DNA of 35,744 bases from Clostridiales bacterium (lineage in GTDB: Bacteria > Bacillota > Clostridia > Saccharofermentanales > Saccharofermentanaceae): the NCBI GenBank assembly GCA_017515465.1, contig JAFWFV010000057.1:1-35744 (forward strand), given 5' to 3'. Numbering within the stretch: position 1 is the stretch's first letter; each line of letters starts with the position of its first letter. Made by a program: the position numbers and the translations under genes. The notes below the pieces were generated by a model. It ran no database searches, was not told the origin of the DNA, and worked only from the letters and a program-made list of their open reading frames with translations. Positions 14,392 to 22,643 of the stretch are shown in pieces.

Positions 14392-14991
14392 TTAATCATC
14401 TTTCTTGACTTCAATAGCGGGAACACTGACAGTGTATTCTGCTTGAGGATTTGCCCAATTTATGAAGAACATGAACATAAACAGTATTAAAGTCAACACG
14501 ATAATTGTAATAATGAAGCAACGGACAGCATTTCTGAACCTTCGGTCATAATTATCCTGACTTTGCTTTAACTCTCTTCTGTATTTTTCCTTTAACCTCT
14601 GTTCACCCTGAAGCTGTTCGCTAAACTGTTTCAGGCTTTCTTTTTGCATTTCTATCTGTTCACCCTGTTGTCTAATAGATTTCTCCTGATTTGCTATAGC
14701 AGAATTAAGCTCATTCGAGACAGTTAAATGAAGTTCATCTATCTTTTCTGCGATTACTGATTCTGATTCTCTCAGCGGAACATCAGTGCTCTTTTCATTT
14801 ATGATCACCTTAACAGTGTCAACAGTAGTAGAAAACAAACGGGCAATTTCTTCGATTTCTTCCTCATCAGGAATAACAATGTCATTCTCCCACCGGGATA
14901 CTTTTGTTCTGTCTATGTGTAATTCACTGGCTACTTGAGCCTGAGAATACCCATAGGCAATTCTCAACTTCTTCAGGTGACGTCCGGACAT
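14392..14991 (-). CDS. Membrane-anchored XRE-family regulator
   Basis: 199 residues. The N-terminal helix-turn-helix is clear: LKKLRIAYGYSQAQVASEL, then HIDRTKVSRWENDIVIPDEE, up to about residue 62. A long charged, Gln/Glu-rich coiled coil (about 75-150) follows, then one TM segment near 157-177 (FIITIIVLTLILFMFMFF) and a short outside tail. This puts the DNA-binding domain on the cytoplasmic face, tethered to the membrane. AGGAGG lies 9 bases before the ATG. It is the first gene of a likely operon with the lipoprotein and ECF sigma factor. Confidence 0.85.
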   Translation of the reverse strand: MSGRHLKKLRIAYGYSQAQVASELHIDRTKVSRWENDIVIPDEEEIEEIARLFSTTVDTVKVIINEKSTDVPLRESESVIAEKIDELHLTVSNELNSAIANQEKSIRQQGEQIEMQKESLKQFSEQLQGEQRLKEKYRRELKQSQDNYDRRFRNAVRCFIITIIVLTLILFMFMFFINWANPQAEYTVSVPAIEVKKDD

Positions 14992-15095
14992 GTAAATTTC
15001 ACCTCCTGACAGAAGTGTATCAAGTCAAATATTTTTTTCAATAATATCTGAGAAATTTGCACATGTTCATGAAGGGAGGAATCGCAAAGCCTCGG

Positions 15096-15125
15096 TAAAT
15101 ACAGCGTTTCAGCTTAAATAGTCAA
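15096..15125 (-). promoter_or_regulatory. Promoter for the XRE-lipoprotein-sigma operon
   Basis: -35 TTGACT (15125-15120), 18-base spacer, -10 TATTTA (15101-15096). This leaves a leader of about 100 bases before the XRE start. No ECF-type -35 motif (AAC) was recognised, so sigma autoregulation is not visible here. Confidence 0.5.
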
Positions 15126-15176
15126 CACAAAATAGCACATTGTGAAGAATGGATCTCAGTCAATTTTCAAGAATAA

Positions 15177-15695
15177 TCATTCCCTGCGTCTTGAAACGGC
15201 TTTGCTGATGATCAGGACCAGCACTCTTACTGCAAGGAATACCAGGATGCTGATCAGGATGACCGACACTATCATGTTGATCTCTTTATTATTGTCATTG
15301 CTAACAAATTCCGATCTGCAGTTGTGGATCTTACGGACGGCTCCTATCTGATTCTCGTCGTATTGCAGATACGATAATGGGACATCTCTCGCGATTGCTG
15401 AATGCTGGGCATCGTAGCCTTCATATACCAGTGAGCAGGTGGTTTCATCTGCCCAGATGATATACAGCCTTGAACCGGGGATCGCTGCAGGTTCAAAGTC
15501 ACCGTTTTTATAAAAATCAACAGTAAAACCTGCTTTAATAGTTGCAGGTATCTTACTGTCGCATGAATAATAGACTCCCGGCTTTGGCCCGCTATATAGG
15601 ATGACAGCGCAGATTATGGCAACGACGATGAGAAGCATATAAAAGCCGGCGATCACACCGGTCCTGGTCATGTTTAAATTGTTACGACGTGACAT
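15177..15695 (-). CDS. Two-TM membrane protein of unknown function
   Basis: About 172 residues. TM1 near residues 12-35 (GVIAGFYMLLIVVAIICAVIL), an outside domain of about 100 residues with two or three Cys, and TM2 near 143-165 followed by a basic tail (SKAVSRRRE). I do not recognise the family. The start at 15695 (MSRRNN) is preferred because GGGGGA lies 7 bases upstream. A TATAAT box at 15728-15733, overlapping the end of the hydrolase gene behind it, may be its promoter. Confidence 0.6.
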   Translation of the reverse strand: MSRRNNLNMTRTGVIAGFYMLLIVVAIICAVILYSGPKPGVYYSCDSKIPATIKAGFTVDFYKNGDFEPAAIPGSRLYIIWADETTCSLVYEGYDAQHSAIARDVPLSYLQYDENQIGAVRKIHNCRSEFVSNDNNKEINMIVSVILISILVFLAVRVLVLIISKAVSRRRE

Positions 15696-15738
15696 AACTC
15701 GATCCCCCATATCCCAAACCTGGGGACATTATAGCATA

Positions 15739-16842
15739 TCAGCCTTTGATGTCTGCTTTTTTGATCTCCACGGTGATGACGTCATTGGTGGAGATATCAG
15801 GCTTATCCTTTATCTTTTTGAGATAGGAATCGAAGAATTCCAGATGGCATGAGCACATATTCTCATGGAGCAGATCTGCATCGAGTGAACCGACGATCTT
15901 ACGGGAATCCACCTTGTATTTGAGATCGGAGAATCCCAGGTGCTTCATATCCCTGAAAACGACTTTGTAAACAGTTTTGGTATGGTCGAGATAGACCCGC
16001 GTTACGAGCTTGGAGTTAGTCTCACAGCATATCTGCAGGAAGGGCTTATCCAGTACCATGCCGTCGTAATGGCCTATGGCAATGCCGTCTATGTTTATGC
16101 CGCATGTAAACTCGGGATCAGTCTGGCACAGAGCATATGCAACGATGCCTCCGAAGGAGTGGCCTGTAACGCCTATTCCCTTATCCAGATCGATCATATC
16201 GCTGAGGTTCTCCCTGGCATATTCGACAGATCTCTTTGTATCTTCGACCCAGACATCGATAAGGCTGTTCAGGTATTCACAGTACTTGTTCTGGAACTCA
16301 TCGAACTTTTCTGCCAGTTCCCTGTCGGACTTGTTCATCTTTGTGATCTTGAGGACAGCCCTGGCTCCTCCGAAATAAGGCTTATACGTCTTGAGCAGCA
16401 AGTCCTTGTCTCCATATACACAGGTGCCGTCGTCGAACTCCGTACATCCTGCCTGGTTCGAATGGGAGACACAGATAACGACATATCCCTGAGATGCAAG
16501 TTCTATGCACAGAAAGGAATTGCTTTCTCTATACTCTCCATATCCGTGATTAAAGACTATGAGAGGAAACTTCTCGCCGTATACGGCAGGGGCATCAACA
16601 TAGCACTCGGAAACATTCTCTCCATTGCGTTCGCTCTTTTCGTAATTGAACGACATCAGCATGGAATTATTCAGCCCCCTGACCATCTCCTGGGACATAT
16701 ACTGCTGTTTGGGATAGCCCTTGACTACACCTTTAGGAGCAGGATAATACACACGGGAAGCTACTTTTCTATCCCCGTATACTGTGTAGGTCATGGTTCC
16801 GACCGCATATCTGCCCGTAGGCAAAGGCCCTTTTAGAGACAT
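15739..16842 (-). CDS. Platelet-activating-factor acetylhydrolase-like esterase
   Basis: 367 residues of alpha/beta-hydrolase fold resembling the PAF-acetylhydrolase isoform II family. PLIVFNHGYGEYRE carries the oxyanion-hole HG, IGVTGHSFGGIVAY the nucleophile Ser229, the strand CGINIDGIAIG holds Asp252, and FRDMKHLGFSD holds His301, giving a complete triad in the right order and spacing. There is no signal peptide, so it acts in the cytoplasm. The substrate is unknown. The chain opens TGRYAVGTMTYTVYGDRKVASRVYYP when read in two parts, a beta-hairpin start usual for this family. Confidence 0.75.
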   Translation of the reverse strand: MSLKGPLPTGRYAVGTMTYTVYGDRKVASRVYYPAPKGVVKGYPKQQYMSQEMVRGLNNSMLMSFNYEKSERNGENVSECYVDAPAVYGEKFPLIVFNHGYGEYRESNSFLCIELASQGYVVICVSHSNQAGCTEFDDGTCVYGDKDLLLKTYKPYFGGARAVLKITKMNKSDRELAEKFDEFQNKYCEYLNSLIDVWVEDTKRSVEYARENLSDMIDLDKGIGVTGHSFGGIVAYALCQTDPEFTCGINIDGIAIGHYDGMVLDKPFLQICCETNSKLVTRVYLDHTKTVYKVVFRDMKHLGFSDLKYKVDSRKIVGSLDADLLHENMCSCHLEFFDSYLKKIKDKPDISTNDVITVEIKKADIKG

Positions 16843-16937
16843 TCTCCTCTTTCCTTATTATTAAATATAACTGTTACATTTTAATTTCCCGAGGATATAT
16901 GTCAATAGATACTTATTTTTTGCTGATATATTGCCGC

Positions 16938-18587
16938 TTAGAATCTCACCTCTGAAATGAACTTTCCGTTATCCATCTTTATGTTCAGTCTGTAACCGAG
17001 CATCTTGAGGTTGTTGTCTGCGATCGCCAGTCCGAGGCCGGTCCCGTCCTTCTCTCCGCGTGATTTCTTTCCTTTGACAAAAGGCTCCTTGAGCTTTTCA
17101 ACATCGTCGTATACCATGCCGGTCTCATTTGTTACCGTCAGGGATGCCCCGCTCAATACTGCCTCTGTCTCCGTACCGGGTGTTGAGTACCTGGAGGCAT
17201 TGGTCAGCAGGTTCAGGAGCGATTGCTTGAGAAGTGCCCTGTCAGTCTTCAGAACAGTCTTGCTGCTTATCGTAAGTCTTAATGATACCCCGGCATCCGT
17301 AAACAGAGGTTCCACTTCTCCAGCCAGTTCTTTCAGAAGGGTCTCCACATCAACGTCTGACCTGTCTATCCTGACATTGGAAACATCTTCTGACTTGGAG
17401 AATCTCAGGATATCCCCGATCATCTTATTCATGGTCTCAACATTTTCTATGATCTTGGAGGAATAATAGCTGCGCTTGTCTCCGTCCGGATCCTGGACAA
17501 GGTTTTCAGAATACGCGGATATGGCGGCCAGGGGAGTCTTGAGATCGTGGGCCATGGCATTGGTCGTCTTGCGTCGGTATTCGATCATGTCGTACATGGA
17601 CTTTTCCCTTGAATACCTGACGTATGCTGCAAATGACGTGATCATGCATGTGATGACCATTGCAGATACTGCGGTCAGTATGACCATAGATCCGTATTCC
17701 GAGAAGAATGAAGGTACTTTATATTCTGACATCATGATCGTCTGATGCAGCAGCCCGTTGGTTCCAAACTGATACAGGTTTACCTTCACGTCTTCCCGGG
17801 TAATGTTGTTGATATCGTATCCTGATGAGATGCCCTTATCCCCCATCCTGACGAAATACGGCAGTGCGTCAGGCACTCTCTTCTCATTGAAATATGTATA
17901 GCCGTAGGGCTGTTCTATTTCCTCAGAATACCGGTCTATGACCTCGGCGGAATACCCGTAGTTATCCGGTATTTTTACGACCTCTATACTGACCGGGACA
18001 AACCGGTGATTGCCTCCCTGTATATAGTATTCCTGCAGGCAGAACCTGACATCCGGATATTCCGCTTCACTATAATACTTTCCGCCTGTATACTGATCAA
18101 AACCATCGAGCATCGCCGGATCATCGATCTGATATATGGTATCCGGCTTCGGGAACATGAGGGCCATGAAAGCACTGTCAGAGGAGTCCGCAAATTCCTC
18201 ACCGTTGATATACATCTTGACCGCAACTCCGAACCTGTCATAGAACTCACATAACAGCTTCTTAACATCCGTCCTGGTACGGCTGATATGACGTGTTTCG
18301 ACCGGAGATGTTTGAAATGTCACTCCTCCGCTGCTGTTATCGTCGATGTTGACGATAACATCGTAAGAAGATGATTCAACTTCACTTTTAATGATATTGT
18401 TTGCTCTTTCCAGCATCATTTCGTATGCATGATCAAACTCCGTTTGCTTACCGTTACTGTATCTCTCATCAAATAAGATGTATAACAGCGTCAGTGAAAG
18501 GCAGAGAACAAGGACTGAAACAGAGAGATAACTGATCAGTTTTTTTCTCAGACTTGGTCTGGCCACGCGCTTAGAAGGTGTTTTCAT
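16938..18587 (-). CDS. Sensor histidine kinase
   Basis: About 549 residues. TM1 near 20-40, an outside sensor domain of about 250 residues (45-295), and TM2 near 300-322. The HisKA dimerisation helix has AMAHDLKTPLAAISAY with phospho-acceptor His near 347. The HATPase domain ends with DGTGLGLAIADNN (G2 box). The start at 18587 (MKTPSKR) is preferred because AGGA lies 8 bases upstream; an ATG at 18596 abuts that site. The response regulator stop is 16 bases upstream. The outside domain does not match a named sensor fold by eye. The ligand may relate to the envelope, given the acyltransferase genes across the divergent promoter. Confidence 0.88.
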   Translation of the reverse strand: MKTPSKRVARPSLRKKLISYLSVSVLVLCLSLTLLYILFDERYSNGKQTEFDHAYEMMLERANNIIKSEVESSSYDVIVNIDDNSSGGVTFQTSPVETRHISRTRTDVKKLLCEFYDRFGVAVKMYINGEEFADSSDSAFMALMFPKPDTIYQIDDPAMLDGFDQYTGGKYYSEAEYPDVRFCLQEYYIQGGNHRFVPVSIEVVKIPDNYGYSAEVIDRYSEEIEQPYGYTYFNEKRVPDALPYFVRMGDKGISSGYDINNITREDVKVNLYQFGTNGLLHQTIMMSEYKVPSFFSEYGSMVILTAVSAMVITCMITSFAAYVRYSREKSMYDMIEYRRKTTNAMAHDLKTPLAAISAYSENLVQDPDGDKRSYYSSKIIENVETMNKMIGDILRFSKSEDVSNVRIDRSDVDVETLLKELAGEVEPLFTDAGVSLRLTISSKTVLKTDRALLKQSLLNLLTNASRYSTPGTETEAVLSGASLTVTNETGMVYDDVEKLKEPFVKGKKSRGEKDGTGLGLAIADNNLKMLGYRLNIKMDNGKFISEVRF

Positions 18588-18602
18588 GCTGCTCATCCTG
18601 TT

Positions 18603-19283
18603 TCAGTTATCTACGATCTTATACCCTGTTCCAAATACCGTTTTTATCTGCGACCCGCTCCTGCCCAAGAGTTTCCTGAGGTTCTTGATATGGTTATCAA
18701 CTACCCTGTCGATCCCGTCATAATCACTCTCCCAGACACGGTCGAGCAGCACTCCCCTGGACAATACATCCCCCTTATGATCAAGCAGGCATTTGAGGAG
18801 GAAATATTCCTTGGGTGGCAATTCCACATATTCACCGTCAGACATGACCTGCATCTTGCGGACATCCATGGTGATCCTGCCGCACCTGATCACTTTCTCT
18901 TCGGTCTTTTCCTGTGTCCTGTTCAGTACCGCCAGACATTTGGCATACAGGACCTTGAGCGAGAAGGGTTTTGTAACGTACTCATCGCCGCCCAGTTCGT
19001 AACCGCGGAGTATGTTGTCCTCAGTGCCAAGAGCAGTGAGGAAGATAACGGGTGTGTCTCCCCTGCCCCTTATCGATCTGCAGACGTCAAAACCGGAAAG
19101 TCCAGGGAGCATAATATCCAGGATGATGATATCGTATCTGTTCTTGCTGACCTTATCGACACCCTCGATACCGTCAGATGCCGTATCGATGACAAAATGA
19201 CCGTGACTCTCCCTCTCGAAGAAATCGCACACGGCCTCTCTGATCTGATCAGAATCCTCAACAATGAGCATATGACATTCCAT
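18603..19283 (-). CDS. OmpR/PhoB-family response regulator
   Basis: 226 residues. The receiver domain shows LIVEDSDQ (acid pocket), the phospho-acceptor Asp56 in IIILDIMLPGLSG, a switch Thr/Ser in PVIFLTALG, and Lys in YVTKPFSLK. The C-terminal winged helix carries VELPPKEYFLLKCLLDHKG and VDNHIKNLRKLLG. The start is set at 19283 (MECHMLIV) because GGGAGGGG lies a few bases upstream; a longer in-frame start at 19346 would read through the promoter repeats. It is co-transcribed with the kinase, and three ATTGTAT direct repeats lie upstream. Confidence 0.9.
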   Translation of the reverse strand: MECHMLIVEDSDQIREAVCDFFERESHGHFVIDTASDGIEGVDKVSKNRYDIIILDIMLPGLSGFDVCRSIRGRGDTPVIFLTALGTEDNILRGYELGGDEYVTKPFSLKVLYAKCLAVLNRTQEKTEEKVIRCGRITMDVRKMQVMSDGEYVELPPKEYFLLKCLLDHKGDVLSRGVLLDRVWESDYDGIDRVVDNHIKNLRKLLGRSGSQIKTVFGTGYKIVDN

Positions 19284-19302
19284 AGTACCCCTCCCGGATA
19301 CT

Positions 19303-19333
19303 ATTGTATCAGTTAATTGTATCGAAATTGTAT
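19303..19333. promoter_or_regulatory. Three ATTGTAT direct repeats, likely response-regulator sites
   Basis: ATTGTAT occurs at 19303-19309, 19316-19322 and 19327-19333, starts spaced 13 and 11 bases, all in the same orientation. OmpR/PhoB-type regulators bind direct repeats spaced about one helical turn. They lie in the 135-base divergent gap between the response regulator and the MBOAT gene, so autoregulation and control of the acyltransferase pair are plausible inferences. Confidence 0.5.
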
Positions 19334-19371
19334 TGCATATGATCAATCATGCACTTCAGACCTCTTTCATA

Positions 19372-19380
19372 TGGTATAAT
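19372..19380 (+). promoter_or_regulatory. Extended -10 promoter (TGGTATAAT) for the MBOAT gene
   Basis: TGG-TATAAT, 39 bases before the ATG, with no good -35. It is the same extended -10 string as at 4698-4706. Its lack of a -35 and the nearby ATTGTAT repeats fit an activated promoter. Confidence 0.55.
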
Positions 19381-19418
19381 CCCAACTAACCAAGACTCTC
19401 GGGAGAAATGCACGTCTG

Positions 19419-20858
19419 ATGCTCTTCAACTCACTGGATTATCTGATCTTCTTGCCGGTCGTATTCACACTGTATTGGTTAGTCAAGAAGGAATACAGAT
19501 GGTTGGTCATACTTATTGCCAGCTACTATTTCTATATGTGCAGTGGTCCCGTTTACGGATTGCTGATCCTCGGAATCACATCAGTAACCTACGTCTCGGC
19601 CAGGCTTATCAATAGATCTTCCGGCGTTAAAAAACGCAGACTCATCCTGTCACTGACTGTAGCAGTCTGCATATGCATTCTTGTCTATTTCAAATACATG
19701 GGTTTCTTTGGCGACATCGTCAATTCCGTTTTCTCCCTGACCGGTATCGGCCATGACCTGATCACGCTCAAGATCGTATTGCCGGTAGGCATCTCTTTTT
19801 ACACATTTCAGACCATGAGCTATGTAATAGATGTATACAGAGGATCTGTAGATGCAGAGAAGCACTTTGGGAAATACGCGGCATTTGTATCTTTTTTCCC
19901 TCAGCTTGTTGCAGGCCCCATCGAAAGGTCATCTAATCTGCTTCCGCAGATCAAGTCATCAGCTAATTTTTCATACGATCAGGCGATAAGCGGCGTAAAG
20001 CTGATATTGTGGGGCTATTTCAAGAAACTCCTTATTGCAGATTTCCTGTCTCCATTTGTTCAAAAAGTATACGATGGTCCTTACATCTACGAGGGCTTCG
20101 CTCTTGTATTGGCTACTCTGTTCTTTTCTTTTCAGATCTACTGTGACTTTTCAGGCTATTCGGACATTGCGATAGGAACCGCCCGTCTCTTCGGAATAGA
20201 ACTGATGACAAATTTCAGAAGCCCTTATCTTTCCAAAAGCGTCAAGGAATTCTGGAACAGATGGCATATATCCCTTTCCACATGGTTTAAGGATTATATC
20301 TACATACCTCTTGGGGGTAACAGAGTATCCCGCCCGCGTCACTGTCTGAACCTGATGATCACATTCATAGTAAGCGGGTTATGGCATGGAGCGAACTGGA
20401 CATTTGTGATATGGGGTTTTATTCACGGATTGGCACAGATCATCGAATCGCTGATACACAAAGATGATAATAAAGGCCGGTCAGTACCCTCCGTACTCAG
20501 GATAGCAGGGGTATTTGTCTTTACAACATTTGCCTGGGTCTTCTTTGTGGCACATTCGCTGGAAGACGCCATATATGTTATTACGCACTTTCTCAATGGA
20601 ATAACATCTCCCGTTAACTATATCGTCAATGGTTTTACATCGATCGGATTAGATAATGTTTACTCCGTTGCCGTAATAATTACCGGTCTTGTTTTACTTA
20701 CCGTCTACGACCGTCTGTCGGTCAGAGAAGACATTATCAAGAGAACAGGACACAAGAATCCTGTGATCCAATGGATCGTATGTATCATCATAGGGTTGCT
20801 TATAGTCTTCATTTCTCAGAAAGGAGTACCTGCTGAATTCATCTATTTTCAGTTCTGA
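19419..20858 (+). CDS. MBOAT-family membrane O-acyltransferase (AlgI/DltB-like)
   Basis: 479 residues with about ten to eleven hydrophobic segments. Family hallmarks: the N-terminal FNSLDYLIFLPVVFTLYW, the YFKYMGFF segment, VGISFYTFQTMSYVIDVYRG, FFPQLVAGPIER, QIYCDFSGYSDIAIG, FWNRWHISLSTWFKDYIYIP with His283, and the catalytic SGLWHGANWTF with His323. Such proteins pass acyl groups across the membrane to extracellular polymers (alginate, teichoic acid, peptidoglycan or polysaccharide). The SGNH-like gene begins 5 bases after its stop, as in AlgI/AlgJ-type pairs. The polymer is unknown. A GGGAG lies 12 bases before the ATG, further than usual. Confidence 0.9.
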   Translation: MLFNSLDYLIFLPVVFTLYWLVKKEYRWLVILIASYYFYMCSGPVYGLLILGITSVTYVSARLINRSSGVKKRRLILSLTVAVCICILVYFKYMGFFGDIVNSVFSLTGIGHDLITLKIVLPVGISFYTFQTMSYVIDVYRGSVDAEKHFGKYAAFVSFFPQLVAGPIERSSNLLPQIKSSANFSYDQAISGVKLILWGYFKKLLIADFLSPFVQKVYDGPYIYEGFALVLATLFFSFQIYCDFSGYSDIAIGTARLFGIELMTNFRSPYLSKSVKEFWNRWHISLSTWFKDYIYIPLGGNRVSRPRHCLNLMITFIVSGLWHGANWTFVIWGFIHGLAQIIESLIHKDDNKGRSVPSVLRIAGVFVFTTFAWVFFVAHSLEDAIYVITHFLNGITSPVNYIVNGFTSIGLDNVYSVAVIITGLVLLTVYDRLSVREDIIKRTGHKNPVIQWIVCIIIGLLIVFISQKGVPAEFIYFQF

Positions 20859-20863
20859 TAAAA

Positions 20864-21802
20864 ATGAAAAAGTTTCTTATAAAAGTCCTTTCCTTTACCA
20901 TCATCATCGCGGTCATTACAGCTGTTCTAAACTGCCTGTTCATCAGGCTGGATAAGTCTGATCTCGATTATACTAATAAATACAAAGACATGCCGGAGAC
21001 CATCATGATCTGCAACTTCGGTTCAAGCCACGGACAATACGATTTCAATTACGAAGAGCTCGGGGACAATTGTTTTAATTTTGCCCTGCCCTCGCAGATG
21101 CCGTCATATGACCTGAGATTGTTTGAGTATTACAAAGACCGTTTTGCAGATGGTGCTGTCGCTTTTATCCCCATATCGTATTTCTCCCTGTTCGGTATTG
21201 ATGAGACGCAGGATGACGGATTCATCAAGAAGAACAAGCGTTACTACAGGATCCTTCCTGCCAAGTCTATCAAAGAGTACGATATCAAGACTGATATATA
21301 TGTCCGTTACCTTCCGGCTATAGCAGCAGGGGAAGACTTTTTCAGAACGCTTATTGGCGGATCTGAAGAAGAAAAGGATCTCAGATGGTATACAAATGTC
21401 GTCGGAAAGGATATTTCAGAAGACACCAACACCATGATCAGCAGGCAGATCCTGAATTATGCTCTCAACGAGGAAGGTGAGATCATATTCAACACTGAAG
21501 AGATCGATGCAGTAAAGCAACTGATCGAGGAGTGCCGCAAAAACAATGTAACTCCGATCCTGGTGACCACACCTTTCCTGCATGATTATACCGACAGGAT
21601 CCGTGAGATCGATCCGGAATTCTTTGATGTCTTTCATGATACGGTAAACAGTATCGTTTCCGAAACAGGAGTTGAATACTACGACTACTCATTTGATGAG
21701 AGATTTACAGACAATCGTGAATGGTTCTTTAACTGTGATCATCTGAATAATGTGGGTGCAAGGGAATTTGTCAGGATCCTCATGGATGATTGTTCAAAAT
21801 AA
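20864..21802 (+). CDS. SGNH-like extracytoplasmic partner of the MBOAT acyltransferase
   Basis: 312 residues. The N-terminal TM anchor (about 5-27) places the rest outside. CNFGSSHGQYDF (residues 50-61) holds the nucleophile Ser in a GSSH block, and NCDHLNNVGA carries the paired Asp292-His293, the usual DxxH/DH end of SGNH/DltD/AlgX-type domains. The middle is divergent and the family is not a standard named one by eye. With the MBOAT protein, it probably completes acyl transfer to, or removal from, a surface polymer. It is read from the same transcript (5-base gap). Confidence 0.75.
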   Translation: MKKFLIKVLSFTIIIAVITAVLNCLFIRLDKSDLDYTNKYKDMPETIMICNFGSSHGQYDFNYEELGDNCFNFALPSQMPSYDLRLFEYYKDRFADGAVAFIPISYFSLFGIDETQDDGFIKKNKRYYRILPAKSIKEYDIKTDIYVRYLPAIAAGEDFFRTLIGGSEEEKDLRWYTNVVGKDISEDTNTMISRQILNYALNEEGEIIFNTEEIDAVKQLIEECRKNNVTPILVTTPFLHDYTDRIREIDPEFFDVFHDTVNSIVSETGVEYYDYSFDERFTDNREWFFNCDHLNNVGAREFVRILMDDCSK

Positions 21803-21820
21803 GAAGGCCGGGCCTTCTTA
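21800..21820. terminator. Hairpin between convergent genes, terminator-like
   Basis: TAAGAAGGC-CGG-GCCTTCTTA, 9 perfect pairs, overlapping the stop codon of the SGNH-like gene. On the minus strand it runs into TTATTTTG, so it is the better terminator for the zinc-ribbon/PH gene; on the plus strand no U tract follows. The stretch 21821-21961 shows nothing else recognisable. Confidence 0.6.
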
Positions 21821-21961
21821 TACAGTGGTAATAGAAGATGACGGGATCAGTCTGAAAACAGCTTCTCCATACACTCATGGTATATGGCCAGATCATGTAG
21901 TACTGGAATATAACGCGGCATTGATCATAGCCATGTCCCTAACATCATTCTTTGGGAACTG

Positions 21962-22639
21962 TCAGCTCATCAGCCTGATCTTCGGTCTCGAACTGTTGAT
22001 CTCAAAGCTGTAAAAGCATATGAGGGCTGCTGCCGTTCCCTGGAGATCGAAGTGGGAATTGAATATGCCGATACTGTTGGAATAGCGCTCTCCGAGCTTG
22101 ATGCCGGACAGTCCCATGCCCGATTCAAAGAGCAGATAAGGAACCGATACATGAGAGATCTCCTTGATCTTTTTGCGCTCAATGATCAGAGTGCGTCTGT
22201 CCGTTATGACCACACCTGTCTTGCCGTGAACGAACAGCCCGTCATCGTTGTAGAGAACGACGCGTTCGCCGGGCTCCAGCATGGGCGATATCCTGCTCAT
22301 TATCCCCTTCATCTTTTCCTCGCGGAGACCGGGAGCGGATATCTCGTCGTAATGCATGAGATAATCGCGTATGTACTTCTCTACCTCGGACGAAGAATCG
22401 TAATCGTTCAGTGTCCTGACAAAAGCGGACACCGCAGTCTTAGTTACCGGATCCTCCGAGAGCTTGCCATAATCCCACTCGTATATGAACCAGTCTTTGT
22501 TAACGGGTTCCTTGCCTATCGCTTCCTTTGTTGCATCGTCCATTGCGAATTCAGATCCGCAGTATGGACATATCATTTTCGTTCTGTTGGCTGAGGGCTC
22601 CATCTTGCCGGAGCAGTTAGGGCATTTGTTCAGTTCCAT
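21962..22639 (-). CDS. Zinc-ribbon protein with PH-like domain
   Basis: 225 residues. The N-terminal zinc ribbon has Cys6, Cys9, Cys24 and Cys27 (CPNCSGKM and CPYCGSEF). A helical middle (about 45-115) follows. The C-terminal half (LEPGERVVLYNDDGLFVHG; TGVVITDRRTLIIERKKIKEI) has the strand pattern of bacterial PH-like domains of the YokE/SHOCT-associated type. The function is unknown. The start is set at 22639 (MELNKCP), 9 bases after GGAGA; a longer in-frame start at 22714 would overlap the transglutaminase gene. It begins 4 bases after that gene's stop, so they are co-transcribed. Confidence 0.72.
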   Translation of the reverse strand: MELNKCPNCSGKMEPSANRTKMICPYCGSEFAMDDATKEAIGKEPVNKDWFIYEWDYGKLSEDPVTKTAVSAFVRTLNDYDSSSEVEKYIRDYLMHYDEISAPGLREEKMKGIMSRISPMLEPGERVVLYNDDGLFVHGKTGVVITDRRTLIIERKKIKEISHVSVPYLLFESGMGLSGIKLGERYSNSIGIFNSHFDLQGTAAALICFYSFEINSSRPKIRLMS

Positions 22640-22643
22640 ATCT

